From the NCBI GenBank assembly GCA_045616945.1, contig JAZLHR010000068.1, positions 1 to 18,947 of the forward strand: 18,947 bases of DNA, written 5' to 3'. This DNA comes from UBA6987 sp045616945 (lineage in GTDB: Bacteria > Bacillota > Clostridia > Lachnospirales > Lachnospiraceae). The position numbers and the translations under genes were made by a program. This document shows, piece by piece, positions 5,463-13,027 of this stretch (position 1 is the stretch's first letter; the number at the start of each line of letters is the position of its first letter). A model generated the notes under the pieces. It was given only the letters and a program-made list of their open reading frames with translations, ran no database searches and had not been told where the DNA came from.

Positions 5463-7577
5463 TTAAGCCTCAAGAGACGCAATATCTTCTTCCGTGACAT
5501 CCTTCATGCTCAGGTTGACACGGCCCATCTTGTCGATCTCGACGACCTTGACCACCACTTCGTCGCCGATCTTGACAACATCTTCCACGGTGGCAACTCT
5601 CTTCTTATCGAGCTTGGAAATGTGTACCAGACCGTCCTTGCCGGGCACCAGTTCCACGAAGGCACCGAAGTTCATGATGCGAACGACCTTGCCGCGGAAT
5701 ACCTGACCGACTTCGACATCGTTGACGATATTATTGATCGTGTGGATAGCCTTGTTGATCATCGCTGCATCAACACCGCAAACATGAACGGTGCCGTCAT
5801 CTTCGATATCGATCTGAACGCCGGTATCCTCGATGATCTTGTTGATGACCTTGCCCTGCTTACCGATCACATCGCCGATCTTCTCGGGATTGATGTTGAT
5901 GGCAACGATCTTAGGCGCATATTTGCTGAGTTCGGTTCTGGGCGCGGGGATGGCTTTCAGCATCACTTCGTCCAGGATATAGTAACGAGCCTCGCGGGTG
6001 CGGGCCAGAGCTTCGCGGATGATATCGGGAGTCAGACCGTGGATCTTGATATCCATCTGGATAGCGGTGATACCCTTCTTCGTACCGGCAACCTTGAAGT
6101 CCATATCGCCGAAGAAGTCTTCCAGACCCTGGATATCGGTCAGGACAACATAATCGTCATCCCTCTCACCGGTCACCAGACCGACGGAAATACCCGCAAC
6201 GGGAGCCTTGATCGGAACGCCGGCAGCCATCAGAGCCATGCAGGAAGCGCAGACACTGGCCTGAGAAGTGGAGCCGTTGGATTCCAGCGTCTCGGATACG
6301 CAGCGGATCGCATAAGGGAAATCTTCCACGCTAGGGATCACGGGGAGCAGAGCTCTTTCGGCAAGAGCACCGTGACCGATCTCACGGCGTCCCGGACCGC
6401 GGCTGGGCTTGGTCTCGCCGACGGACCAGCTGGGGAAGTTGTAGTGGTGCATATAACGCTTGCCGGTCACGGCAAGGTCAAGACCTTCGATCTTCTGCGC
6501 CTCGGAAACGGGAGCGAGCGTGCAGGCATCCAGGATCTGCGTCTGGCCGCGGGTGAACATAGCGGAACCGTGTACGCGGGGCAGGATGTCGACTTCGGCA
6601 GCCAAAGGACGGATCTGATTGATGGCACGGCCGTCAGGACGCTTGTGATCCTTCAGGATCATCTTGCGGACGGTAACCTTCTGGAACTTATAGACAGCCT
6701 CGTCGATGTAGGCGAGCCATTCATCGTGCGTACCGGTGTAGCGCTCTTCCAGAGAGGCCTTCAGCTGACGGATATTCTCATCGCGGACCTGCTTGACATC
6801 GGTGAAAACTGCCTCTTCCATCGCAACGGGCGTGATGAAATCGACCATATCCTGATACATATCAGCGGGGATCGTGCAGCTTTCGTAAGGCTTCTTGGCC
6901 TTGCCACACTCATCCACGATCTTCTGGATGAAGGAAATGATCTGAACGTTCAGATCGTGAGCAGCCATAATGGCCTCGAACATCAGATCGTTGGGGACTT
7001 CGTTTGCACCGGCCTCGATCATGATGACCTTCTCGGCGGTAGATGCAACGGTAAGAGCCAGATCGGAAGCAGCCTTCTGAGCGGCGGTGGGGTTGAACAC
7101 CAGCTCACCGTCTACCAGACCGACCATGGTCGCGGCGATGGGGCCGTCAAAGGGGATATCGGAAATGCTGGTCGCAATGGAGCAGCCCAGCATGGCAACT
7201 ACGTCGGGATTGCAGTCCTGGTCAACGCTCATGATCAGGTTGCTCAGGGTCACGTCATTGCGGTAATCCTTCGGGAACAAAGGACGCATAGGACGGTCGA
7301 TCACGCGGGAAGCCAGCGTAGCATGCTCGCTTGCCTTGCCCTCACGCTTGTTGAAGCCACCCGGGATCTTGCCGACGGAATACATTTTTTCTTCGTATTC
7401 TACGGTAAGGGGGAAGAAATCGATACCGTCACGGGGCTTCTCGGAAGCAACAACGGTAGAAAGGACAACGGTATCGCCGTAATGCATCAGCGCGGCGCCG
7501 TTGGTCTGGGCAGCAACACGGCCGATATCGACCGTCAAAGTTCTGCCTGCAAGTTCCATGGAATAGCTCTTGAACAT
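5463..7577 (-). CDS. pnp: Polyribonucleotide nucleotidyltransferase (PNPase)
   Basis: A 704-residue phosphorolytic 3'-5' exoribonuclease, EC 2.7.7.8, of the expected full length. Domain order is intact: first RNase PH domain (about 1-140), helical domain (about 145-225), second RNase PH domain (about 315-545), KH domain with the GKQG loop (about 553-612), and C-terminal S1 domain (about 620-690, containing FGAFVELVPGKDGLVHIS). Active-site elements in the second core are visible: GRREIGHGALAERALLPV, NGSTSQASVCASC for phosphate binding, and GDMDFK (490-495) with the metal-binding aspartates. The start ATG at 7577 has AAGGAG (7588-7583) with 5-nt spacing and the typical MFKSYSMELAGR N-terminus; the open frame to 7841 would run into rpsO and is rejected. 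It follows rpsO across a 217-bp structured gap. Confidence 0.98.
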   Translation of the reverse strand: MFKSYSMELAGRTLTVDIGRVAAQTNGAALMHYGDTVVLSTVVASEKPRDGIDFFPLTVEYEEKMYSVGKIPGGFNKREGKASEHATLASRVIDRPMRPLFPKDYRNDVTLSNLIMSVDQDCNPDVVAMLGCSIATSISDIPFDGPIAATMVGLVDGELVFNPTAAQKAASDLALTVASTAEKVIMIEAGANEVPNDLMFEAIMAAHDLNVQIISFIQKIVDECGKAKKPYESCTIPADMYQDMVDFITPVAMEEAVFTDVKQVRDENIRQLKASLEERYTGTHDEWLAYIDEAVYKFQKVTVRKMILKDHKRPDGRAINQIRPLAAEVDILPRVHGSAMFTRGQTQILDACTLAPVSEAQKIEGLDLAVTGKRYMHHYNFPSWSVGETKPSRGPGRREIGHGALAERALLPVIPSVEDFPYAIRCVSETLESNGSTSQASVCASCMALMAAGVPIKAPVAGISVGLVTGERDDDYVVLTDIQGLEDFFGDMDFKVAGTKKGITAIQMDIKIHGLTPDIIREALARTREARYYILDEVMLKAIPAPRTELSKYAPKIVAININPEKIGDVIGKQGKVINKIIEDTGVQIDIEDDGTVHVCGVDAAMINKAIHTINNIVNDVEVGQVFRGKVVRIMNFGAFVELVPGKDGLVHISKLDKKRVATVEDVVKIGDEVVVKVVEIDKMGRVNLSMKDVTEEDIASLEA

Positions 7578-7590
7578 TTTCTCTCCTTTT

Positions 7591-7706
7591 GCCTGTTTCA
7601 GGCGTATAGATTTGCCTGCCTGGAACAGAAGGGTCGAAACAACTGAAGGAAGCGGAAATATTTCTGCGCCCTTCAGAAGTCTCGAAGCACTTCTGTCCGG
7701 CCGGAC
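7591..7706 (-). promoter_or_regulatory. Structured pnp leader (three small inverted repeats)
   Basis: Reading toward pnp there is a 12-bp palindrome GTCCGGCCGGAC (7695-7706). Next is a 7-bp hairpin, CAGAAGT (7674-7680) with ACTTCTG (7689-7695). Last is a short GCCTG-TTT-CAGGC hairpin (7591-7603), only two or three nucleotides before the AAGGAG site. pnp leaders are known to be autoregulated through RNA structure in E. coli; whether that applies here is inference. Confidence 0.4.
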
Positions 7707-7755
7707 TTGGGTTCCGTCGGTGGCCGGCGGAAATGAAGCGGAGCAAGATACGCTG

Positions 7756-7786
7756 AAAGCAGGGGAAGGTGTGCTTCCCCTGCTTT
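7756..7786 (-). terminator. Attenuator or terminator hairpin between rpsO and pnp
   Basis: A perfect 13-bp inverted repeat, AAAGCAGGGGAAG (7756-7768) and CTTCCCCTGCTTT (7774-7786), with a 5-nt loop, lies 8 bp after the rpsO stop. On the minus strand the stem ends in TTT and is followed by a mixed sequence, so termination is probably partial, allowing readthrough into pnp. This is the position of the internal rpsO-pnp terminator and processing site in other bacteria. Confidence 0.65.
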
Positions 7787-7794
7787 CCGTTTTC

Positions 7795-8061
7795 TTACTT
7801 ACGGATACCGAGCTTCTCGATAAGAGCACGGTACTGCTCAATATCGTTGGCCTTCAGATAATCCAACATACCGCGGCGCTGACCTACCAGCATGAACAAA
7901 CCGCGGCGGGAATGATGATCCTTGGGATGGACCTTCAAATGCTCGGTCAGTTCGCTGATTCTTTCACTCAGCAGGGCGATCTGAACAGCGGGGGAACCGG
8001 TGTCCTGAGGGTTTTTGCCGAATTCGGCAACGATTTCAGCTTTCTTTTCTTTCGTGGTCAT
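7795..8061 (-). CDS. rpsO: 30S ribosomal protein S15
   Basis: An 88-residue protein of exactly the family's usual size. It contains the S15 hallmarks: FGKNPQDTGSPAVQIALLSERI (about 14-35, split by turns), LKVHPKDHHSRRGLFMLVGQRR (about 42-63), and the C-terminal LDYLKANDIEQYRALIEKLGIRK. S15 binds 16S rRNA helices H20-H22 at the three-way junction and nucleates assembly of the central 30S domain. The ATG at 8061 is preceded by AGGAGG (8075-8070) with 8-nt spacing. A promoter (8149-8177) and a structured leader lie upstream; S15 often represses its own mRNA. A hairpin follows, then pnp. Confidence 0.98.
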   Translation of the reverse strand: MTTKEKKAEIVAEFGKNPQDTGSPAVQIALLSERISELTEHLKVHPKDHHSRRGLFMLVGQRRGMLDYLKANDIEQYRALIEKLGIRK

Positions 8062-8087
8062 GAGACCTTCCTCCTGAAAAATGTATT

Positions 8088-8125
8088 CTCACCTCGTACT
8101 GCGCTCCGGTTGGAGGTTCCGTGAG
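8088..8125 (-). promoter_or_regulatory. rpsO leader structure (possible S15 autoregulatory site)
   Basis: In the rpsO leader CTCAC (plus-strand 8088-8092) can close with GTGAG (8121-8125). Inside it CTCC (8104-8107) pairs with GGAG (8112-8115) in a small hairpin, while CCTC (8092-8095) can alternatively pair with GAGG (8113-8116). Firmicute rpsO leaders commonly bind S15; I cannot match a specific described class by eye. Confidence 0.35.
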
Positions 8126-8148
8126 CCCGGTACAGGCGTACGAAAGCT

Positions 8149-8177
8149 ACTCTACCACAAATAATATGATTTGTAAA
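8149..8177 (-). promoter_or_regulatory. Promoter of rpsO-pnp
   Basis: On the minus strand TTTACA (8177-8172, 5 of 6) is followed after exactly 17 nt by TAGAGT (8154-8149, 4 of 6). The predicted start near 8142 gives a leader of about 80 nt to the rpsO ATG. The promoter sits right behind the stop of the C11 protease gene, for which I see no convincing terminator. Confidence 0.6.
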
Positions 8178-8197
8178 GTATTTTCCTGCAGAAACCA

Positions 8198-10624
8198 TCA
8201 ATCCGGGATCTCCGGCGTCCAATAGCAGCTGTTGTAAATATCGGTGAACCGGTACATGGCGGAAAGGTCATAACGGCTGATATCCACATCGGACACTTCC
8301 AGTTTTCCGTGATATGTCATCTGATCCCCCAGCTTATAGCTGTCCAGATACTCACCGCTGTAGCTGTAATAATCGCAGAGGAAATCGATAAGATCGCCGT
8401 TCTCCAGTTCCAGCGCCTCTTTGGCAACGGTCGCTGTTTCACCTTCAGTATAAACGCTGCGAACACCGGCCACATAGCCGTAAGGATGGGCATTGTCGAA
8501 TACCAGAAGCAGTTGGGCGCGGCTGTCATTCACCAATACGGGAACATAGCCTGTGATCGTATAATTCTTGCCGTCATCCACGGTATCCTGATAGTAGTAA
8601 GCCACCGGCTGTCCGTTGATCGCAAGCCAGGTCTTGCCGTAATTGCCGAGCAATGCGCCTTCATCGGTGAAATCGTAAATATTGTCGAAGCCGAGGTCGA
8701 TATACCCTTCCCCGTCATCTACGAACACATTCAGCTCCAGATTCTGCACGAGCTTCCACTGCTCTGCCGTCAAGCTGATCTGAGGCTTGCCGCCGACCTT
8801 TTTCCAAACCAGCTTCGAGCTGTCGAACGCATTTTTGTACAGATAATCCGTCAGAGCCGCTCTGTCGGGCGAATTCTGCAGGAACTGGATGTTATCTCTG
8901 CCGAGCAGAGAATCGGTAATGGAGCCGATGCCGGACAGATTGCCGCCCAGGAGGCCGGAAAGCACGCTGCCGATCAGATCCGGCGAGCTGTTATTGCCGG
9001 TCAGGCTGCCGAGAGAACCGAGCAGAGAAGGAAGCGCGCTGGAAGAACCGGAAGATACCGCCTGCCCGCTCACCTCTGCGCTGGCAAACTGCTGGATGCA
9101 GCGCATGTAGTCGCTGTCCATGCCGAGGGATTCGTACGCATCCACGGCACTGTCTACATTCGAAGTCCGCTTATAAGGGAAATAGATCGACACGCCGTAG
9201 GCATTGGTCATGTTGGAGGAAGTACGGTTATACTTGACGGCGCTGAGCAGTGCCTTGGCAAGATTCGTTCCGTCCTGCGTGTCCATATTGTAGGCAAGAT
9301 GGATCAGGTCGACCTGGTCGATCTTATTCGAGGACGCAAATTCACGTGCGCCGCTTCTGGCTTCCGCGACCTGCGCATAGGAATTCTTGCAGATGAGATC
9401 GGAGGTGGAAAGCGCGAAATCGCTCAACTCCTCCGGCACCGTAGCGGAAAATTCCGCCAGGTCGATCACGGAAAGCGTCGTCTTCTGCCCCGCGCAGCTT
9501 CTGGCACATTCGTCCACGAAATCATCGGCGATCTTCTTGCCGATCTGCAGGGAAGAAAGGGAAGTGTTTTTGGAAAGTTCGGTCAGCCAATTGGTATAAT
9601 ACCAGCCTACGCCGGGCTCCGTTTCTTCGGAAGCAACCATATAATCGGCATATTTCGAAAGCATCAGCGCATTTTCGGCGGTGGCCATCAGGCAGGCATC
9701 AAAGCCGATAATGTCAAACTTCATGTTGACCTTCGCGAGTGTCTTATCGATATCTGCAAGCGTCATGGAACCGCTGCCGCTGTATTTTTCATCATAACCG
9801 TATCCGGACAGGGATCCGCCGCCGTGGTCCCAGAAAATGAGCATGGTCCGGTTGGCTTTATAATTCTTCTTGCCGTATTCCAGGAATTCCTGCAGCGTGG
9901 AAGAATTCGTCATGGCCTTTTTGCCCATATTTTCTTCCAGGCAATTCAGTCTCCCGTTTTCGATCTTGTAGATCTGATTGACGGTGTTCGAAATACCGCT
10001 CGTCTTCCATCCGGAGCAGCCGCCTGTATAGATGATCAGGTTCACATTGCTGCTGAGCGTAGCCTTTTTCATCTCATTCAGGTCAGAAGTGGCCATGCCG
10101 CTGCGCGATTCCAGATCGGTACCGCACATATAAACCAGGATCGTGACCTTGTCTTTTCCGCTGCCCTTCAGCTCGGTATATTTATCGCGGGCACCGGCAG
10201 CCACTTTGGTATCCAGCGTCCCGGTATTGGATTTTTTATCCCAACCGGTTGACGTATTGCTGCCGGAGAAGGAAGTAAAGCCTTCCAGCAGGGAAGAAAG
10301 ACCGCCCCCGCCGATATCACCGCCGATATCGCTGCCGCCTCCGCCGAGCAGACCGCTGAACAGACCGCTGAGGCCGCCGCCCCCGCCGAGCAGGACCACA
10401 ACGGCAATAATGATTAAGATCAATTTGCTGCCGCCGCCGGATCTGACACCGCCGCCGGACCTTTCACTGCTCTCTCCGCGGTAGGACGGCGAACTGCCGG
10501 GACGTCCGGCCCCTTTGCCGCTGCCGACAGGCCCTGTTCCGAGTCCGTCACCGCGCTTATAAATATCCTTCCCCGTACCGCTGACATTCTGCTCGCGGCG
10601 TCTGGGTGCTCCGGGTTGTGCCAT
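8198..10624 (-). CDS. Membrane-anchored clostripain-family (C11) cysteine peptidase
   Basis: An 808-residue protein. Residues 1-66 are polar, basic and Gly/Ser-rich. A short hydrophobic stretch at about 67-80 (LILIIIAVVVLL) is followed by a Gly/Leu/Ser-rich segment to about 112. It has no cleavage site I recognise, so it is probably an anchored, outward-facing protein. The C11 peptidase domain spans about 158-512, beginning DKVTILVYMCGTDLESRSG. It has the catalytic His267 in FWDHGGG and Cys311 in IIGFDACLM, so it should be active toward Arg/Lys bonds as in clostripain. A Leu/Gly/Ser linker (about 530-575) precedes a C-terminal domain of unknown type (about 575-808) with DNIYDF and YGKTWLAINGQPVAYYY strands. 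ATG 10624 has AAGGAG at 10634-10629. It follows truB-ribF by 45 bp containing two hairpins and lies just before the rpsO promoter, an unusual place for a peptidase. Confidence 0.9.
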   Translation of the reverse strand: MAQPGAPRRREQNVSGTGKDIYKRGDGLGTGPVGSGKGAGRPGSSPSYRGESSERSGGGVRSGGGSKLILIIIAVVVLLGGGGGLSGLFSGLLGGGGSDIGGDIGGGGLSSLLEGFTSFSGSNTSTGWDKKSNTGTLDTKVAAGARDKYTELKGSGKDKVTILVYMCGTDLESRSGMATSDLNEMKKATLSSNVNLIIYTGGCSGWKTSGISNTVNQIYKIENGRLNCLEENMGKKAMTNSSTLQEFLEYGKKNYKANRTMLIFWDHGGGSLSGYGYDEKYSGSGSMTLADIDKTLAKVNMKFDIIGFDACLMATAENALMLSKYADYMVASEETEPGVGWYYTNWLTELSKNTSLSSLQIGKKIADDFVDECARSCAGQKTTLSVIDLAEFSATVPEELSDFALSTSDLICKNSYAQVAEARSGAREFASSNKIDQVDLIHLAYNMDTQDGTNLAKALLSAVKYNRTSSNMTNAYGVSIYFPYKRTSNVDSAVDAYESLGMDSDYMRCIQQFASAEVSGQAVSSGSSSALPSLLGSLGSLTGNNSSPDLIGSVLSGLLGGNLSGIGSITDSLLGRDNIQFLQNSPDRAALTDYLYKNAFDSSKLVWKKVGGKPQISLTAEQWKLVQNLELNVFVDDGEGYIDLGFDNIYDFTDEGALLGNYGKTWLAINGQPVAYYYQDTVDDGKNYTITGYVPVLVNDSRAQLLLVFDNAHPYGYVAGVRSVYTEGETATVAKEALELENGDLIDFLCDYYSYSGEYLDSYKLGDQMTYHGKLEVSDVDISRYDLSAMYRFTDIYNSCYWTPEIPD

Positions 10625-10635
10625 ATTTCTCCTTT

Positions 10636-10667
10636 CCGGGCATGTGCCCCGGCAGGATTTCCTGCCG
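10636..10667 (-). other. Two tandem hairpins between truB-ribF and the C11 peptidase gene
   Basis: CGGCAGGA (10650-10657) and TCCTGCCG (10660-10667) form an 8-bp stem immediately after the truB-ribF stop. CCGGG (10636-10640) and CCCGG (10648-10652) form a second stem that ends at the peptidase ribosome binding site and shares three bases with the first. No T tract follows, so mRNA processing or stabilisation is more likely than termination. Confidence 0.45.
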
Positions 10668-10669
10668 TA

Positions 10670-12520
10670 TTACCTTGTTAAATCGCTGAAATAAGCCTCT
10701 GCGGCCTTTCCGTCCCGCAAAATCTGCTCCCGCAATGCTTCCAGCGAAGCAAATTTCATCTCAGGGCGGATAAAAGCCAAAAGCTCTGATTTGATATTCT
10801 TTCCGTACAGATCTCCGGAAAATCCGGGCAGCCACGTTTCGGCCGCCGGACGGCGCTCTCCCGCTACGGTCGGCTTGATGCCGATATTCGTCACACCGCA
10901 GCGCCGCTCCCCGTCTATGATTACGCAGGAAGCATATACACCGCTTTTCGGAATGTATTTTCCCTCGGGGATGGCCTGATTGGCCGTGGGGATCCCGATG
11001 GTCCTTCCCAGCTGCTTGCCGCGCAGCACAGGGCCTTCCAGGCAGTAAGGGCTGCCGAGCATTTCCGCCGCGGCACTCACATCGCCCTCCGAGAGGCAGT
11101 CCCGGATACGGCTGCTGCTGATAGGCTGCTCCAGGTAAGCCAGCTTCGAAACGACCGTCACGGTATATCCGAATTCTGCGGCATGTGCCTGCAGGAAAGC
11201 CGCATTGCCTTCTCTGCCGCGTCCGAAACTGCAGTCGGGTCCTACGACCAGCTGCTTCATCCCCATCGCACCGATCAAAATCTTCTGCAGAAAATCATCG
11301 GCCGAAATAGTGCGTATTTCTTCCGTAAAAGGACATTCGATCAAATATTCCACGCCGAGCTCGCGTGCTGCCGCTCTTTTTTCCGCGGCAGTATGAAGAC
11401 AGTCCTGTCTTTTTTGAGAAAAGAAAGCCTTCGGCGATTCCGAAAAACTGAAGACCGCCTTTCGCAGGCCCTCTCTTTCCCCGATCTCCGAAAGGACACG
11501 GAGCAATTCCCTGTGGCCGCGGTGAAAACCGTCAAATTTTCCGATCGTCACGACAGAGGGCGGAACAGAAATCTCTCTGGTCTTTTCTTCCAAAGGGAAG
11601 TTCAGCATCACCTCTGCGGCAAGACACTTTTTGCCGGGATCCGCCCTGTACAGACCGACGGTACTCCCGTCCGGCTGATATACCGAAACCAATGTTCCCG
11701 CCGGCTGCGATTTCGCCGCGGGCACATCCGGCAGCATCGGCTTCACGGAAACCGGCCCGTAAGGCAGACTGTTTCCGTTCTGTGCCGCCTTTACGAAATT
11801 TTCATTCACGACATAGGAAGGATAGGCCCGGAGCAGCTGCTGTGTCGTGCGGATATGGGCATCCAGCTTTCCGACCAGCTGCAGAGCCTCGACCTGCGAC
11901 AGGGTCAGGGTATCTTCCAGTCCGAAGCCGCCTGCCTGTTCCCGCAGCAGCGATTCCATACATCCGCCGCAGCCGAGCAGGGCGCCGATATCCTCGCACA
12001 GGGTCCGTATATAGGTCCCCTTGGAACATTCGACGCGAAATACGACGCGCGGCAGATCCGTTTCCAGAATATCGATCCGGTATATCTCTACCGGGACAGC
12101 CGTCCGTTCGATCACTTTTCCTTCCCGGGCAAGATCATACAGCTTCTTCCCGCCGACCTTCTTGGCGGAATACATGGGCGGCAGCTGCGCGTAAGGGCCG
12201 ACAAAGGACATGACAGCCTCACGGACCTGTGCCTCACTGACCGTTACGGGCCGCTCCGAAAGGACCGTTCCCGATACATCCTGTGTATCTGTGGTCATTC
12301 CCAGAAGCAGGCAGGCTTTGTAGACCTTTTTCCCGTCGGAAAGGTAATCGGCAAGCCGCGTCGCCCTTCCGAGACAAACGGGAAGCACGCCCTCGGCGTC
12401 CGGGTCCAGGGTCCCCGTATGGCCGATCCTTTTCCGATGCAGGATCCCGCGCAGCTTCGCGACCGCGTCGTGCGAGGTAAAGCTTTTTTCTTTATAAATG
12501 GCTAGTACACCGTCAATCAA
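10670..12520 (-). CDS. TruB-RibF fusion: tRNA pseudouridine-55 synthase joined to bifunctional riboflavin kinase/FAD synthetase
   Basis: A continuous 616-residue frame. Residues 1 to about 310 are TruB (EC 5.4.99.25): TSHDAV (15-20), the active-site GHTGTLDPDAEGVLPV (33-48) with nucleophile Asp39, YSAKKVGGKKLYDLAREG (117-134), SKGTYIRTLCEDIG (166-179), and a divergent PUA-like tail. Residues about 317-616 are RibF (EC 2.7.1.26 and 2.7.7.2). The FMN adenylyltransferase part has GKFDGFHRGH (327-336) and ISSSRIRDCLSEGD. The riboflavin kinase part has LGRTIGIPTAN (504-514), SGVYAS, GVTNIGIKPT (542-551) and Glu561. Both enzymes keep their catalytic motifs. Translation appears to start at TTG 12520, with GAGGAG (12534-12529) 8 nt upstream; MIDGVLAIYKEKSFTSHD is the expected TruB N-terminus. 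truB and ribF are usually adjacent separate genes. It follows rbfA in the operon. Confidence 0.93.
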   Translation of the reverse strand: MIDGVLAIYKEKSFTSHDAVAKLRGILHRKRIGHTGTLDPDAEGVLPVCLGRATRLADYLSDGKKVYKACLLLGMTTDTQDVSGTVLSERPVTVSEAQVREAVMSFVGPYAQLPPMYSAKKVGGKKLYDLAREGKVIERTAVPVEIYRIDILETDLPRVVFRVECSKGTYIRTLCEDIGALLGCGGCMESLLREQAGGFGLEDTLTLSQVEALQLVGKLDAHIRTTQQLLRAYPSYVVNENFVKAAQNGNSLPYGPVSVKPMLPDVPAAKSQPAGTLVSVYQPDGSTVGLYRADPGKKCLAAEVMLNFPLEEKTREISVPPSVVTIGKFDGFHRGHRELLRVLSEIGEREGLRKAVFSFSESPKAFFSQKRQDCLHTAAEKRAAARELGVEYLIECPFTEEIRTISADDFLQKILIGAMGMKQLVVGPDCSFGRGREGNAAFLQAHAAEFGYTVTVVSKLAYLEQPISSSRIRDCLSEGDVSAAAEMLGSPYCLEGPVLRGKQLGRTIGIPTANQAIPEGKYIPKSGVYASCVIIDGERRCGVTNIGIKPTVAGERRPAAETWLPGFSGDLYGKNIKSELLAFIRPEMKFASLEALREQILRDGKAAEAYFSDLTR

Positions 12521-12528
12521 ATTACGAT

Positions 12529-12534
12529 CTCCTC
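12529..12534 (-). promoter_or_regulatory. Ribosome binding site fixing the TTG start of truB-ribF
   Basis: GAGGAG lies 8 nt before TTG 12520. No ATG or GTG in frame near the N-terminus would preserve the conserved first TruB strand. Confidence 0.6.
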
Positions 12535-12540
12535 TGCGAA

Positions 12541-12571
12541 ACGACGGCCGGACAATATCTCCGACCGTCGT
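12541..12571 (-). other. Intercistronic hairpin between rbfA and truB-ribF
   Basis: ACGACGGCCGGA (12541-12552) pairs with TCCGACCGTCGT (12560-12571) over 12 positions with one wobble and a 7-nt loop. On the minus strand it is followed by only two T, then the truB-ribF ribosome binding site. It could be a partial terminator or processing site that tunes truB-ribF relative to rbfA. Confidence 0.5.
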
Positions 12572-12580
12572 CCGCGATCA

Positions 12581-13006
12581 TCAATCTTCTTTTCCGTCGG
12601 CTGCTTCATTTTCGGCAGCTTCCCTGCGTTCACGTTCCGCGGCGAGTCGGTTCTGTTCTTCCATGACCACATCGATCTTATGGGACATCGTCACACCGTA
12701 CTCGATGGACTGGTCCATACAGTAGGTGATCTCCGGGGTGATCCGGAGATTTAGGGAATGAGCCAGTTCGCGGCGAATAAAGCCTGCCGCTTTCCCGAGC
12801 GCAGCCTTTGTATCCTCAATGACCTTATCATCGCCTAGCGCACTGATATAGGCCTTGCAGGTCTTCAGATCCGGTGCGACCTCGGCTGCAACCACACTGA
12901 TCATGACCGGAATGCGGGGATCTTTCACTTCTTCCCGCAGGATCCGTGAAAGCTCCTTCTGCATTTCGGCGTTGATGCGCTCATTTTTAACACTGTGTTT
13001 CCTCAT
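12581..13006 (-). CDS. rbfA: Ribosome-binding factor A
   Basis: A 141-residue 30S maturation factor that binds immature small subunits near 16S helix 1 and is needed for cold adaptation in model bacteria. Family features are the start MRKHSVKNERINAEMQKELS, the DPRIPVMISVVAAEVAPDL strand-turn (29-47) of the KH-like fold, and the C-terminal RITPEITYCMD block (about 88-98). A highly charged Glu/Arg/Ala tail (about 117-141) extends beyond the fold. The ATG at 13006 follows AAGGAG with 4-nt spacing, and the gap to infB is only 21 bp, so they are co-transcribed. In many Clostridia a DHH phosphoesterase gene (nrnA) follows rbfA; here it is missing. Confidence 0.97.
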   Translation of the reverse strand: MRKHSVKNERINAEMQKELSRILREEVKDPRIPVMISVVAAEVAPDLKTCKAYISALGDDKVIEDTKAALGKAAGFIRRELAHSLNLRITPEITYCMDQSIEYGVTMSHKIDVVMEEQNRLAAERERREAAENEAADGKED

Positions 13007-13027
13007 GGTACTCCTTTATGATCCCGA

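Noticed and set aside
5445..7646. Long plus-strand open frame (733 codons) opposite pnp
   Set aside because: It is the mirror of a full-length, motif-complete pnp; its composition (Asp/His/Leu/Ile-rich, no domain) is typical of an antisense frame in GC-rich codons, with no ribosome binding site of note.
8309..10252. Long plus-strand open frame opposite the C11 peptidase gene
   Set aside because: Antisense shadow of a gene with clear catalytic motifs; no recognisable domain and no ribosome binding site.
10670..12520. A separate ribF gene with its own start inside the frame
   Set aside because: There is no stop codon between the two parts, no ribosome binding site I can see near residue 317, and the frame is continuous. 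Kept as a fusion, with the sequencing-error caveat noted in the finding.
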